64,000 bases of DNA from Hyphomicrobiales bacterium (GTDB taxonomy: Bacteria; Pseudomonadota; Alphaproteobacteria; Rhizobiales; Rhizobiaceae). The position numbers and the translations under genes were made by a program. The notes under the pieces were generated by a model. The model saw only the letters and a program-made list of their open reading frames with translations, made no database searches and was not told the DNA's origin. Of this stretch, positions 18,801 through 25,936 are shown one piece after another (positions within the stretch are counted from its first letter, which is position 1; every line of letters starts with the position of its first letter). The DNA is taken from assembly GCA_900471605.1 (NCBI GenBank), contig UCEY01000043.1, positions 62,001 through 126,000 on the forward strand. Reading direction: 5' to 3'.

Positions 18801-21800
18801 TGGAGAAGGCGTCGGCCGAACGGCCGATCTCGCTGGCGGCATCGGAAAGCCTGACGGCAAGCGTGCCGACATTGTCGCGCAGACGGTCTTCGAGGGACTG
18901 GCCCGCCGTGTCGATCGCGCCGCGCAGAGCGCTCTGCTGGGTCTCGAGAGACATTTCCAGCATGCCGGCGCTTGCGGCGATCGAGGTGCCGAGCGACGTC
19001 ACCTGATCTTCCATCAAGGTGCCGATCCGGCTCTGGGCATCACCGAGCGTGGTGGCGATGACATTCGTGCGTTCTTCCAGCGTGTCGCGGATCTGCTCGT
19101 AACCGGAGCCGAGGGTCGTCTCAAGCTGCTGATGGCCGAGGCCGATGGTCGCCGCGATCCGCTCCTGCGTCGAGCCGAGAACGGTTTCCACGCGCTCCAG
19201 CCCGTCCGCCATGCCCGTTTCGAAACGCTGTGCGCCGCTCGTGAGCACGGTTTCGATGCGGCCGCTTGCGCCGCCGACGGCCTGCTCGAGACGGTCGCCG
19301 CCACTTTCGAGAATGCGGGCAAGCTCGGCCGTGCGGTTCTCCAGCGACAGGTCGAGATTGAGCTGGTTGTCGGCATAGGCGCTGCGGATCGCTTCCGCCC
19401 GGGCCGCGAAGGACTGCTCGATGCGGACGTCGGCATCGATGAAGGTGTTGGCGATCGCGGTCGACTTCTCGTCCAGCATGCCAGCGAGGCGGTCTTCGCC
19501 AAGCGCGAAGGAGGTGGCGATCTCCATCGACTTGTCGTCGAGGATTTCCGCGAGCCTGTCGCGGTTGACGCCCAGCGCCTCGTTGATTTCCACGGTGCGG
19601 CGGGCGAGGTCGCCGCTCATGCGCTGTTCGGTTTCCGAAAGCGCGCGGGTGATGGAGTCCGACTTTTCCTCCAGCATGCCGGCGAGGCGGTCCTCGCCGA
19701 GCGCGAAGGACGTGGCGATTTCCATCGACTTGTCCTCGAGGATTTCGGAGATCCGCTCGCGATTGGCATCCAGCGACGTTTCCATTTCGGAAGCGCGCCG
19801 GCCGAGCTCGGCGCCGATCCGCTGTTCGCTGGCGGCGAGCGTGCGGGAGATCTGTTCCGACTTTTCGTCGAACATGCCCGCAAGCCGTTCCGGCGCACCT
19901 GCCATCAGCGTTTCGATCGCGGTGGACTTCTGGCTCAGCACCTCGGTCAGATGATCGTGACTGCCGGACAGTGCGGCGATGATGGCGCCAGAACGGATCG
20001 CCAGGCTCTGTTCGAACTTGGACTGGTTTTCCGAGAGCGTGCTGAGCAGGCTGCTGCTGCGCTCGGCGAGCGTCGTTTCGATGTTCTGGTGTGCATTCGC
20101 GAAACCGGCATGGAGTTCGCCGGTGCCGGAGGCGAACACGTCCTTGAGTTCCCCGGTGCGCGATGCAAGCGCGTCCTGAAGCTCGACGGTGCGGGCGCCG
20201 ATGACGTCCTGGAGTTCGCCGCTACCCGAAGCAAGCACGTTCTGGAGCTCGCCGGTACGGGTGGTGAGCACGTCCTGGAGTTCGGTAGTCCGGGCTCCGA
20301 GCGCTTCGTGAAGTTCGCCGGTGCGTGTGGTCAACACTTCCTGGAGCTCGCCGGTGCGTGCGCCGAGCGCTTCCTGAAGTTCTTCGGTCCGCGAGACGAG
20401 CATGGACTGCAGTTCGCCGGCGCGTGTTCCGAGCACGTCCCGAAGCTGGCTGGTCCGCGACCCGAGGACGTCCTGAAGTTCGCCGGTGCGGGTGACGAGC
20501 GCGTCCTGGATTTCGGTGGCGCGGGATGCCAGCGTGTCCTGAATTTCGCTGCTGCGGGCAGACAGGGCGTCGGACAGTTCGCGCGAGCGGCTGCCGAGCA
20601 TGGCGTCCAGCATTTCCTGGCCGGTGCCGAGCGTCGTCTCGAGCGCGAGCGACTGGTCGGTGAGCGAGGAGCTGATGCGCTCGACGCTGGACGAGAGAAT
20701 GTTCTCGATCGCATCCGAACCACTCGCCACCGTCTCGTTGATGCGGGCGAGGCTGTCCATCAGCTTGCTGTCGAGCGTGCCGGCGCGCTGGTCGAAGGCG
20801 GAGGTGAACTGCGAGATGCTGTCGTCGAAGGTCGTGCTGAGCAGGCCGACGGTCGTCTGCAGCCGTTCCTCGAAGAAGCCGGAGCGCATGTCGAGGTCGA
20901 GGACCACGTCTTCGACCGTGCTCTGCAGGCTCTGGCGGAAGGACGAGCTCTTTTCTTCGAGCGAGCTGTTGAGGGCCGCAAGGATGCCGCCGAGCGAACC
21001 GGTGAGCGTCTGTTCGCTTTCGGCAAGTCCATCGGTGATTTCCCGGGTCCGGGCAAGCAGCGTCTCGTTCAGCTGGCGGGTGCGGTCGGCAAGGGCCGCG
21101 TTGAGCTTTTCGGTATTGGCGTCGAGCGAGGAGGCGCGCGTCTGGAATTCGTTGAGAAGCGCCTGGCCGCGCTGCGACAGCACGGTGTTGATCGCCTCCA
21201 TCCGCTCGTCGAACTCGTGGGCGAGCGCGAAGCCGGAGGAGTTGAGCGTCTGCAGCAGGTTCTCGGTCTTGGTCGTCAGCAGGCTGCCGAGCGCTTCGCC
21301 GGCTGCGTTGGACTTCTCCATCAGCGCCGCGCCGCGCGTCTCGATCATCGAGGCGAAGGCTTCGCCTGACGTCGCCAGGCGGATGGAGATTTCTTCGGTC
21401 GCGAGCGACAGCTCTTCCTTGAGCTGGTCATGGGCCCCGGCGATCGACGAGCGGATACGCTCGGCATGGTTGACGATCGCATCCCGCTCGGCGCCGAGTT
21501 CGTGGACGAGACCGCGAACGCGCAGTTCGTTGTCGGTGAAGCTCCGCTCCAGCGCATTCACTTCGGAATGCACGAGCGTTTCGAGTTCGGCGGCGCGGGC
21601 AATGGTGCGCTCGATGCCTTCGTTCATCGCCGAGACTTCGCGGCGCACGGCCTGGCCGACGCTCATGATGCGCTCGGAGGCGACGGTTTCCGGATCGGAC
21701 AGGCGAAGCGCCACCTCGGCCATCGAGCGGGCGGCGGTTCTCAGATCCTGGGCGCGCGCCATCATGATCGCGAAGGCGAAGAACAGCATGATGGGGATGA

Positions 21801-22257
21801 GGATGCAGACCGCGAGCGCGACGATGCCGGGCGCGGCAAGGACGCCTTCGACCGAGGTGATCTGCCAGAGCTGGTTGCCGTAGATCATCTGCCCGAGCGC
21901 GATACCGCCCACCGCCCAGAGGATCGAGACGATCACCGCATTGCGGATCGACGAGCGCATCGCGCCGCCTTCCAGCGTGCGAAGGATCGCCGTCGAACTG
22001 CGTTTGCCCGCATCGTTGGCGGGCTGGAATGTCGGGGACTTGGCAGCGGTTTCGGTGGCGGCCGATCTGTATGATTCGGCGGCATCGTCCTGATATTGGG
22101 TCTGACGCGATTTGGTAGTGTCTGACACTCTTGCCTCCGAGGCATGGGGCACTGATCTGGGGCGCGACTGCTCATCGTTGAAATTGATTTTTAGGGCATC
22201 TTCCAACGCCTGGAACGCAGTCTCATCGACCGACTCGCTGCTAGGGTTCTTTGCCAT
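15820..22257 (-). CDS. Growth Pole Ring (GPR/RgsE-like) giant coiled-coil membrane protein
   Basis: A 2145-residue protein matching in length and layout the Agrobacterium Growth Pole Ring protein, which forms a ring at the growing pole and is needed for polar growth. In older annotations homologues are called kinesin-like or apolipoprotein-like. Order: polar N-terminus; two membrane segments at about residues 103-125 and 137-162; then about 1700 residues of amphipathic helix rich in Ala, Glu, Leu, Thr and Arg with an 11-residue periodicity; a proline-rich linker at about 1899-1943; and a compact C-terminal domain (about 2033-2145, DHDASVDLWRRYQRGERDVF). Start ATG 22257 (MAKNPSSES) is preferred over a 35-codon upstream extension. 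Tandem 33-bp repeats code for residues about 553-720. Divergent from an Hpt gene across a 473-bp gap with a CtrA box. Confidence 0.88.
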   Translation of the reverse strand: MAKNPSSESVDETAFQALEDALKINFNDEQSRPRSVPHASEARVSDTTKSRQTQYQDDAAESYRSAATETAAKSPTFQPANDAGKRSSTAILRTLEGGAMRSSIRNAVIVSILWAVGGIALGQMIYGNQLWQITSVEGVLAAPGIVALAVCILIPIMLFFAFAIMMARAQDLRTAARSMAEVALRLSDPETVASERIMSVGQAVRREVSAMNEGIERTIARAAELETLVHSEVNALERSFTDNELRVRGLVHELGAERDAIVNHAERIRSSIAGAHDQLKEELSLATEEISIRLATSGEAFASMIETRGAALMEKSNAAGEALGSLLTTKTENLLQTLNSSGFALAHEFDERMEAINTVLSQRGQALLNEFQTRASSLDANTEKLNAALADRTRQLNETLLARTREITDGLAESEQTLTGSLGGILAALNSSLEEKSSSFRQSLQSTVEDVVLDLDMRSGFFEERLQTTVGLLSTTFDDSISQFTSAFDQRAGTLDSKLMDSLARINETVASGSDAIENILSSSVERISSSLTDQSLALETTLGTGQEMLDAMLGSRSRELSDALSARSSEIQDTLASRATEIQDALVTRTGELQDVLGSRTSQLRDVLGTRAGELQSMLVSRTEELQEALGARTGELQEVLTTRTGELHEALGARTTELQDVLTTRTGELQNVLASGSGELQDVIGARTVELQDALASRTGELKDVFASGTGELHAGFANAHQNIETTLAERSSSLLSTLSENQSKFEQSLAIRSGAIIAALSGSHDHLTEVLSQKSTAIETLMAGAPERLAGMFDEKSEQISRTLAASEQRIGAELGRRASEMETSLDANRERISEILEDKSMEIATSFALGEDRLAGMLEEKSDSITRALSETEQRMSGDLARRTVEINEALGVNRDRLAEILDDKSMEIATSFALGEDRLAGMLDEKSTAIANTFIDADVRIEQSFAARAEAIRSAYADNQLNLDLSLENRTAELARILESGGDRLEQAVGGASGRIETVLTSGAQRFETGMADGLERVETVLGSTQERIAATIGLGHQQLETTLGSGYEQIRDTLEERTNVIATTLGDAQSRIGTLMEDQVTSLGTSIAASAGMLEMSLETQQSALRGAIDTAGQSLEDRLRDNVGTLAVRLSDAASEIGRSADAFSNRIRQTVGGVQGALEETGSRIESTFGGLEGRIRGEILEAAQLVDEAGTNLSATLTNRTADLERVAVEASDRITETMDGRTARIEERLGTIDRALTIGLDNVTKTIESKAVGLASTLREAVGAAAQSMDSEATRSAEVLARAGAEFTEELTNRNAEFTKAIEERSTQIVGRISETQNRLAGQAATVALAFSEAGNAIVHKVAEADSLVKRQVTAISEALDEAQKALDSRGDGIRTTLADTATQLDTAMDAVDRALAARGEAIHSALEARARDLNSMLAGRSTELTRLLDEKAKPMVEEYAAAGRTAIELMTTAAQQGAERLSAVAQETTARLSSAADETTARLSSATEETTTRLTSATEESTARIRNENSALVDAIAARTNETLAAITQRTENAAGMMRHVEQGLSVSVNSLIDKLAESNSSISATVQEAAKELGSTADAVAHHLSEADRKLGATANRFVQSATHSADIVSGSTRMLEDNIGRMSDVFGNTLDQVSSLVGRFDDHSRVLAEAAELLGAAQSNLVSTLDERQNALRNLSSGLVKRSEEIETTMRSLTTLVDGAFERAEERSLQVGSRLRESLHASFADIGRTLGETQHRAEVTADAMREALISAGSDANHAIETTLSDAEKRTRDLSERMRGSISQSLSDVEQLLSDATSRSGSAAEQLRDTLRESVEEAINRFSGATDEIRRSAQDIRRELDTTRTELKRGAFDLPEEAKESAAAMRRAVAEQIKALQDISALVGRSTQNFEISEASAPRQAPAPAPQPAPPRPQPQPAAVAIPQPAPPAPRNDPYAGNALRGTLPLDRPAQAPVARAPEPAQRGGTDGGWISDLLRGASRDEFAEAPAAAPRQQPQPAPRAAEPAPAPRSGNGDNRNPRHMVESLNSLSVDIARAIDHDASVDLWRRYQRGERDVFTRRLYTLKGQQTFDEIKRKYDREPEFRTAVDRYIADFEKLLADVARTDRDKTVTQSYLTSDTGKVYTMLAHAAGRFN
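19470..19735 (-). repeat. 198-bp-spaced direct repeats in the GPR-like gene
   Basis: Two near-identical segments of about 60 bp, near 19475-19535 and 19673-19733, both encode MEIATSFALGEDRLAGML. They are 198 bp apart, that is 66 residues or six 11-residue units. This indicates duplication of a six-unit block within the coiled coil. Confidence 0.85.
20105..20600 (-). repeat. Tandem 33-bp (11-residue) coding repeats inside the GPR-like gene
   Basis: About 15 consecutive in-frame units of 33 bp encode variants of TGELQDVLGSR: SSEIQDTLASR, ATEIQDALVTR, TGELQDVLGSR, TSQLRDVLGTR, AGELQSMLVSR, TEELQEALGAR, TGELQEVLTTR and so on to TGELHAGFANA. Units differ by several bases each but keep the 11-residue register with no spacers, which excludes a CRISPR array. 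Confidence 0.9.
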
Positions 22258-22730
22258 GCGGTTACGCCTCGTTACATACTCGCCCGGCAAATCCCATCTG
22301 ACGCGCTGCCGCCCGCAGACCGACAGATGGAACGCTGCCTGCCGGAAACCCCGGATCCACAAAACGGACCTTGAGTTTCCTATTCATTTTCAAGTCGGAC
22401 GGCCGTTCTTTCAAACGGATGATAATGAAAGCTTACCAACCTACCATCCGGGGCAAAAGGACGATATTCCCCGCCACCTTAGGCGTATTGTAGTGGCACA
22501 TTCGGCCACTCTGCACAATTATGACGCCTGCCTTCGAATGATGCTGCGGAATGTTGTTAACAGAATTTAAACCATGCGAAGATGCAAAAGTCCTAAAATC
22601 CCGGGAGCTTAGCAGAAATTAACCATATGGGAAGAAACCGGCCCAGATTGTGCCGGAATTTAACGGGATAGCTGCGATTGGCCCGCACAATTCGGGACAT
22701 TATCAGAAGAACAACAGGGAAAACAGGTTC
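22258..22730. other. Divergent intergenic region, GPR-like gene / Hpt gene
   Basis: The 473-bp gap holds no credible gene. It is clearly more A+T-rich than its surroundings, especially 22360-22680. It contains a rhizobial CtrA half-site TTAACCAT at 22619-22626 and a TTAA-N6-TTAA pair at about 22558-22571. It should hold the promoters of both flanking genes. Confidence 0.65.
22617..22628 (+). promoter_or_regulatory. Putative CtrA binding site
   Basis: AATTAACCATAT matches the rhizobial CtrA half-site (TTAACCAT with flanking A/T). It lies 105 bp upstream of the Hpt start and 360 bp upstream of the GPR-like start. A second TTAA-N6-TTAA element is about 50 bp to the left. The CtrA pathway kinase CckA is encoded in the same window. 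Confidence 0.55.
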
Positions 22731-23105
22731 ATGGCAATGGCAGCCGTCAGTATTGCGTTCGAAGCCCCCGAAACGCTGCGGGGCGCTTGCCCTTCGCAGT
22801 CCCGTCCGATCGATCTCGTCCATCTCGCGACCCAGACCATGGGCGACAAGACCCTGGAAGTCGAAGTGCTCCAGATGTTCGCGCGCCAGGCGCGCCGGGC
22901 CCTGCACGACATGGCGAACGTCGATAGCGCCCAGGTCTCCGCGGCCGCGCACCGCCTGAAGGGGGCGGCGGCCGCCGTCGGCGCCTTCAAGGTTTCGGCT
23001 GCCGCCGAGCGCGTCGAGGACAACGGCTCCGACGCTTCTTTGCGGGCTGCTGTCGCCGCTGCGGTCGTCGAGGCCGAAAACTTCATCAACAAGCTCTGCC
23101 GCTGA
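22731..23105 (+). CDS. Hpt domain-containing phosphotransfer protein
   Basis: A 124-residue single-domain histidine phosphotransfer protein. The phospho-acceptor motif is AAHRLKGAAAAVGA, with His near residue 72, preceded by LQMFARQARRALHDM, the usual helix. No kinase or receiver is adjacent, so its partners are unknown. ATG 22731 was chosen because ACAGGGAAAACAGG lies just upstream; an ATG two codons later is also possible. Its position opposite the GPR-like gene and behind a CtrA box suggests a link to cell-cycle or polar signalling, but that is inference. Confidence 0.85.
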   Translation: MAMAAVSIAFEAPETLRGACPSQSRPIDLVHLATQTMGDKTLEVEVLQMFARQARRALHDMANVDSAQVSAAAHRLKGAAAAVGAFKVSAAAERVEDNGSDASLRAAVAAAVVEAENFINKLCR

Positions 23106-23247
23106 AGCGATTCGGCGAATCAGCGTGGCGCGGCGCCGATGGAATAGCCGGCGGCGCCCGAAAATGTTGACTGTGCCGGGGTTTTATCGGAAGACAGCGC
23201 GCTTAAATAGTGTGCCCTGACCCTTCAACATCCCGGATTTCCCTATC

Positions 23248-23568
23248 ATGACGAAACTGACCATCGTTGCCTTCGACGGAACGCGCTTCGATATCGAAGC
23301 CGAGCCAGGCTCCACAGTCATGGAGAATGCGGTTCGCAATTCCGTCCCCGGCATCGAGGCCGAATGCGGCGGCGCCTGCGCCTGTGCCACCTGTCATGTC
23401 TATGTCGACGAGGCCTGGACCGAAAAGGTCGGCCCGCCGGCGCCCATGGAAGAAGACATGCTGGACTTCGCCTTCGAGGTGAAGCCGAATTCGCGCCTTT
23501 CCTGTCAGATCAAGGTGAAGGCGGATCTCGACGGGCTCGTGGTCAACGTGCCCGAGCGCCAGGCCTGA
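23248..23568 (+). CDS. 2Fe-2S ferredoxin, adrenodoxin type
   Basis: A 106-residue electron carrier of the vertebrate-type (adrenodoxin/putidaredoxin) family. Cluster ligands are visible as ECGGACACATCH (C-x5-C-x2-C counting the first, second-last and last ligands) and a distal Cys in LSCQIKV. The DEAWTEKVGPPAPMEEDML segment is the usual interaction loop. It may serve cytochrome P450, Fe-S assembly or other oxygenase partners; none is encoded nearby. It is monocistronic, with its own promoter in the 140-bp gap upstream. Confidence 0.93.
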   Translation: MTKLTIVAFDGTRFDIEAEPGSTVMENAVRNSVPGIEAECGGACACATCHVYVDEAWTEKVGPPAPMEEDMLDFAFEVKPNSRLSCQIKVKADLDGLVVNVPERQA

Positions 23569-23595
23569 TCACCGCCTGATCGTCCGTTCCAAGGC

Positions 23596-23800
23596 AAAAA
23601 AAAGCCTCGCCCCGCAAAAGCGGCAAGCGAGGCAAGGCGGGCGCATCACCGGCAGGGGAGGGAGGAAACACCTGCGGCTTGAAGACGCGCCAGGAGAACT
23701 GAACACTGGAACCAAAACTCAGGAACACCTGAAACAACTGCGTCCGACACATCGGTCCGAAAACCGGAAAGCTACGCTGATCCTGCGGCTATCTACCTCA
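23596..23800 (-). ncRNA. Candidate small RNA with an anti-Shine-Dalgarno hairpin loop
   Basis: Read on the minus strand, this stretch ends in a strong intrinsic terminator: GCCTCGC (23633-23627) pairs with GCGAGGC (23610-23604), with an inner CCGC/GCGG stem and eight U residues. Just upstream is a hairpin, GCAGG...CCUGC (23675-23652), whose loop reads UUUCCUCCCUCC, complementary to ribosome binding sites. Two further small hairpins follow the pattern CCAG...CUGG and CAGG...CCUG. No protein gene fits, since the only frames have no recognisable product. Loops of this type are known from trans-acting rhizobial sRNAs. The 5' end is not determined. Confidence 0.5.
23604..23633 (-). terminator. Intrinsic terminator, minus strand
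   Basis: A 7-bp GC stem plus a 4-bp inner stem is followed on the minus strand by eight Us (23603-23596). No minus-strand protein gene ends nearby (the closest stops at 23969), which supports an RNA transcript upstream of it. Confidence 0.8.
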
Positions 23801-23968
23801 TCGGCTTCGTTTTTCGAAACGTTGGTAGGTAAGCTATGTCTTAGGTTATATCCGAGATTCGTATTTTAGACTATCACCATAAATCACCCGTCATTGACGG
23901 GGGATGACGCAAGCCTGGCAAAAGCTTCACGGCGGTTGGCCGAACTGATTCACGAAAAAATGGCGGGG
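23801..23968. other. Intergenic region downstream of the DUF922 gene
   Basis: With the preceding 230 bp this makes a 400-bp gene-free stretch. It is relatively A+T-rich (GGTTATATCCGAG, ATCACCATAAATCACC) and could hold the promoter of the candidate sRNA on the minus strand. No clear -35/-10 pair could be fixed. Confidence 0.4.
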
Positions 23969-24589
23969 CTAGTCGCCGGATCGTTTCATCCGGTACTGCA
24001 GCAGCCGCATCATCCGCGCGTCGAAATTGGCCGCCTCGATCTGGTCGAATCGCAGCTGCTCGCGGTCATGGGCCTCAAGAACCCGGCGGGTCGTCTCCGC
24101 CACCTGTTTTTCCAGCGAGTCGCAGCTCCTGCCGGGGGCAAGGCCGAGCAGTTCCCGCTCGAGCTGGCGCGCATGGTTGCGGGCGATTTCCGCGTGTCGC
24201 TCCTCGTGGCGCTTGATGTCCTTCGACAGCGTATCCCAGATGAAGCCGAGATCGGCGGTGGCGCGGCCGCGATTGCCCCAGCGGGGCAGGATGATGTGGG
24301 TGCGGAGCGTCACCCGCACGCCGCCGACCGAGCAGCGGCCGCCGCTTTCCACATAGGTGACGTCGCCGCCGAACTTGATTTCAGTGGCGCCGGGGTGGCG
24401 ATGGCCGGTCCCGCGGGTAAGGGGGCCACGATTCTCCAGTTCCCGGTCGAGGTCCTCGGCCGTGCGCCCGCCGATCCGGAAATAGGAATAGGTCTTGTTG
24501 ATGACCGGTTCCGCCATGGCCGTTGCAGGGATCGCGCAAAGGAGAAGAAAGACACCGAAAAGCCGGTGGACTCTGCGCATGGAGAACAT
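23969..24589 (-). CDS. DUF922 family secreted putative Zn-dependent protease
   Basis: A 206-residue exported protein. A signal peptide (MRRVHRLFGVFLLLCAIPATAMA) precedes a domain resembling DUF922, whose members are predicted secreted Zn-dependent proteases. The candidate metal site is HEERHAEIARNHARQLERE, with His residues in HEERH rather than a classical HExxH. Four other blocks are visible: YSYFRIGG, TRGTGHRHPGATEIKF, VTLRTHIILPRW and GRSCDSL. Start could be the ATG at 24589 or at 24580; an upstream in-frame ATG at 24631 adds an unlikely polar extension. It is divergent from folP. Confidence 0.75.
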   Translation of the reverse strand: MFSMRRVHRLFGVFLLLCAIPATAMAEPVINKTYSYFRIGGRTAEDLDRELENRGPLTRGTGHRHPGATEIKFGGDVTYVESGGRCSVGGVRVTLRTHIILPRWGNRGRATADLGFIWDTLSKDIKRHEERHAEIARNHARQLERELLGLAPGRSCDSLEKQVAETTRRVLEAHDREQLRFDQIEAANFDARMMRLLQYRMKRSGD

Positions 24590-24695
24590 TCTATGGCCTG
24601 CGACGTTGAACTTATGGGGACCTTGGGGCATAGCCAGCCTGAGCGCAACACAAAGGCATCAAATTTTGCGTTACCCTTCGACAGATGGCCGGCCG

Positions 24696-25571
24696 GTGAT
24701 ATCGCAGCGCAACAGCACATGGCGTGTCGGGCGCGGCCGTGCCGTTGAACTCGGCCGCAAAGGCCAGATTATGGCGATCATCAACATGACGCCCGATTCC
24801 TTTTCCGACGGCGGAAAATACGGAAATGTCGATGCGGCGGTGGCTCACGCTCTTTCCTGCGTCCGCGACGGCGCCGACATCCTCGATATCGGCGGCGAAT
24901 CGACGAGGCCGGGTGCCGCCGAGGTGACGGCGGCGGAAGAGCAGGACCGCGTCCTGCCGGTGATCGAAAAACTCGCCGCCGAGACGGATGCGCTGATCTC
25001 GATCGATACCTATCGCGCCGAAACCGCCCGCCTGGCAGTGGCGGCGGGTGCCCACATCATCAACGACGTCCACGGGCTGCAGCGCGAGCCGGAGATCGCA
25101 ACCGTTGCGGCTCAGACGTCCGCCGGCGTCTGCATCATGCATACCGGCCGGGGCCGTGAGCAGGAAAAACGGGCCGATCGGATCGCCGACCAGGAATTCT
25201 TCCTCCAGCAATCACTCGGGATCGCCCGCGCCGCCGGTATTTCCGACGAGGCGATCGTGCTCGATCCGGGATTCGGCTTCGCCAAGGACCGTGACGACGA
25301 TCTGGAACTGATCGCCCGCTTCGCAGAATTGCACCGGCTCGGCTTCCCGCTGCTGGCCGGAACCTCGCGAAAGCGCTTCATCGGCGCCGTGACCGGTCGC
25401 CAGAAGGCCGACGAGCGCGACGTCGGCACTGCGGCGACCACGGCGATCCTGCGCCTTGCCGGCGCATCGATCTTCCGCGTCCACAATGTCGCCGCCAATC
25501 GCGATGCGCTGGCGATCGCCGACGCGGTTCTCGCCTCAGCCGCCGCTGACGACCAAAGAAAGGGCCTCTGA
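24696..25571 (+). CDS. folP: Dihydropteroate synthase
   Basis: Condenses p-aminobenzoate with dihydropterin pyrophosphate in folate synthesis; the sulfonamide target. The product is about 291 residues from the GTG at 24696. The signature blocks are IINMTPDSFSDGG, DILDIGGESTRPGA, ISIDTYRAE, IINDVHG, LDPGFGFAKD, LLAGTSRKRFIG, and the C-terminal IFRVHNVAANRDAL. The GTG start was chosen because the family begins about 20 residues before the NMTPDSFSDGG block. Its stop overlaps the folB ATG (TGATG), and folK follows, so the three form a folate operon. Confidence 0.95.
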   Translation: MISQRNSTWRVGRGRAVELGRKGQIMAIINMTPDSFSDGGKYGNVDAAVAHALSCVRDGADILDIGGESTRPGAAEVTAAEEQDRVLPVIEKLAAETDALISIDTYRAETARLAVAAGAHIINDVHGLQREPEIATVAAQTSAGVCIMHTGRGREQEKRADRIADQEFFLQQSLGIARAAGISDEAIVLDPGFGFAKDRDDDLELIARFAELHRLGFPLLAGTSRKRFIGAVTGRQKADERDVGTAATTAILRLAGASIFRVHNVAANRDALAIADAVLASAAADDQRKGL

Positions 25572-25936
25572 TGGCGACCTATACGATCACGCTGAAGAAC
25601 TGTGCGTTCTACGCCAAACATGGTGCCTTCGAGCAGGAGGCTACGCTCGGCCAGCGGTTCTTCATCGACGTCATCATGGATGTGGAGGCCGACGAGGCGC
25701 TCGAAAACGACGATGTCGCCAGCACGGTGCATTACGGCATCGCCTACGAGATCGTCGAGAAGGTGGTGACCGGACACCGGCGCAATCTCATCGAGACGCT
25801 TGCCAAAGACATCGCCAAGGCGCTCTGCGCCTGGACGCCGCAGATCCGCCGGGCGGAGATCGCCGTGCGCAAGCCGAGCGTACCGATCCCCGGTATCCTG
25901 GACTATGCGGAGGTTCGCGTTGAGCATTTCGCCTGA
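25571..25936 (+). CDS. folB: Dihydroneopterin aldolase
   Basis: Cleaves 7,8-dihydroneopterin to the hydroxymethyl pterin used by FolK. The 121-residue product has the typical FYAKHGAFEQEATLGQRFFID start, the VHYGIAYEIVE block and the VRKPSVPIPGILDYAEV end. It overlaps folP by one base and folK by 17 bases. Confidence 0.95.
   Translation: MATYTITLKNCAFYAKHGAFEQEATLGQRFFIDVIMDVEADEALENDDVASTVHYGIAYEIVEKVVTGHRRNLIETLAKDIAKALCAWTPQIRRAEIAVRKPSVPIPGILDYAEVRVEHFA

Noticed and set aside
20105..20600. CRISPR-like array
   Set aside because: Units are contiguous 33-bp coding repeats with no spacers, and variation follows the protein register.
16115..21883. Several long plus-strand frames over the GPR-like gene
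   Set aside because: All are reading-frame shadows of the repetitive coding strand; composition is biased and none has a recognised domain.
22555..22577. TTAA-N6-TTAA as a full CtrA site
   Set aside because: The spacing is 6, not the usual 7, so only the TTAACCAT half-site at 22619 is reported as a candidate.
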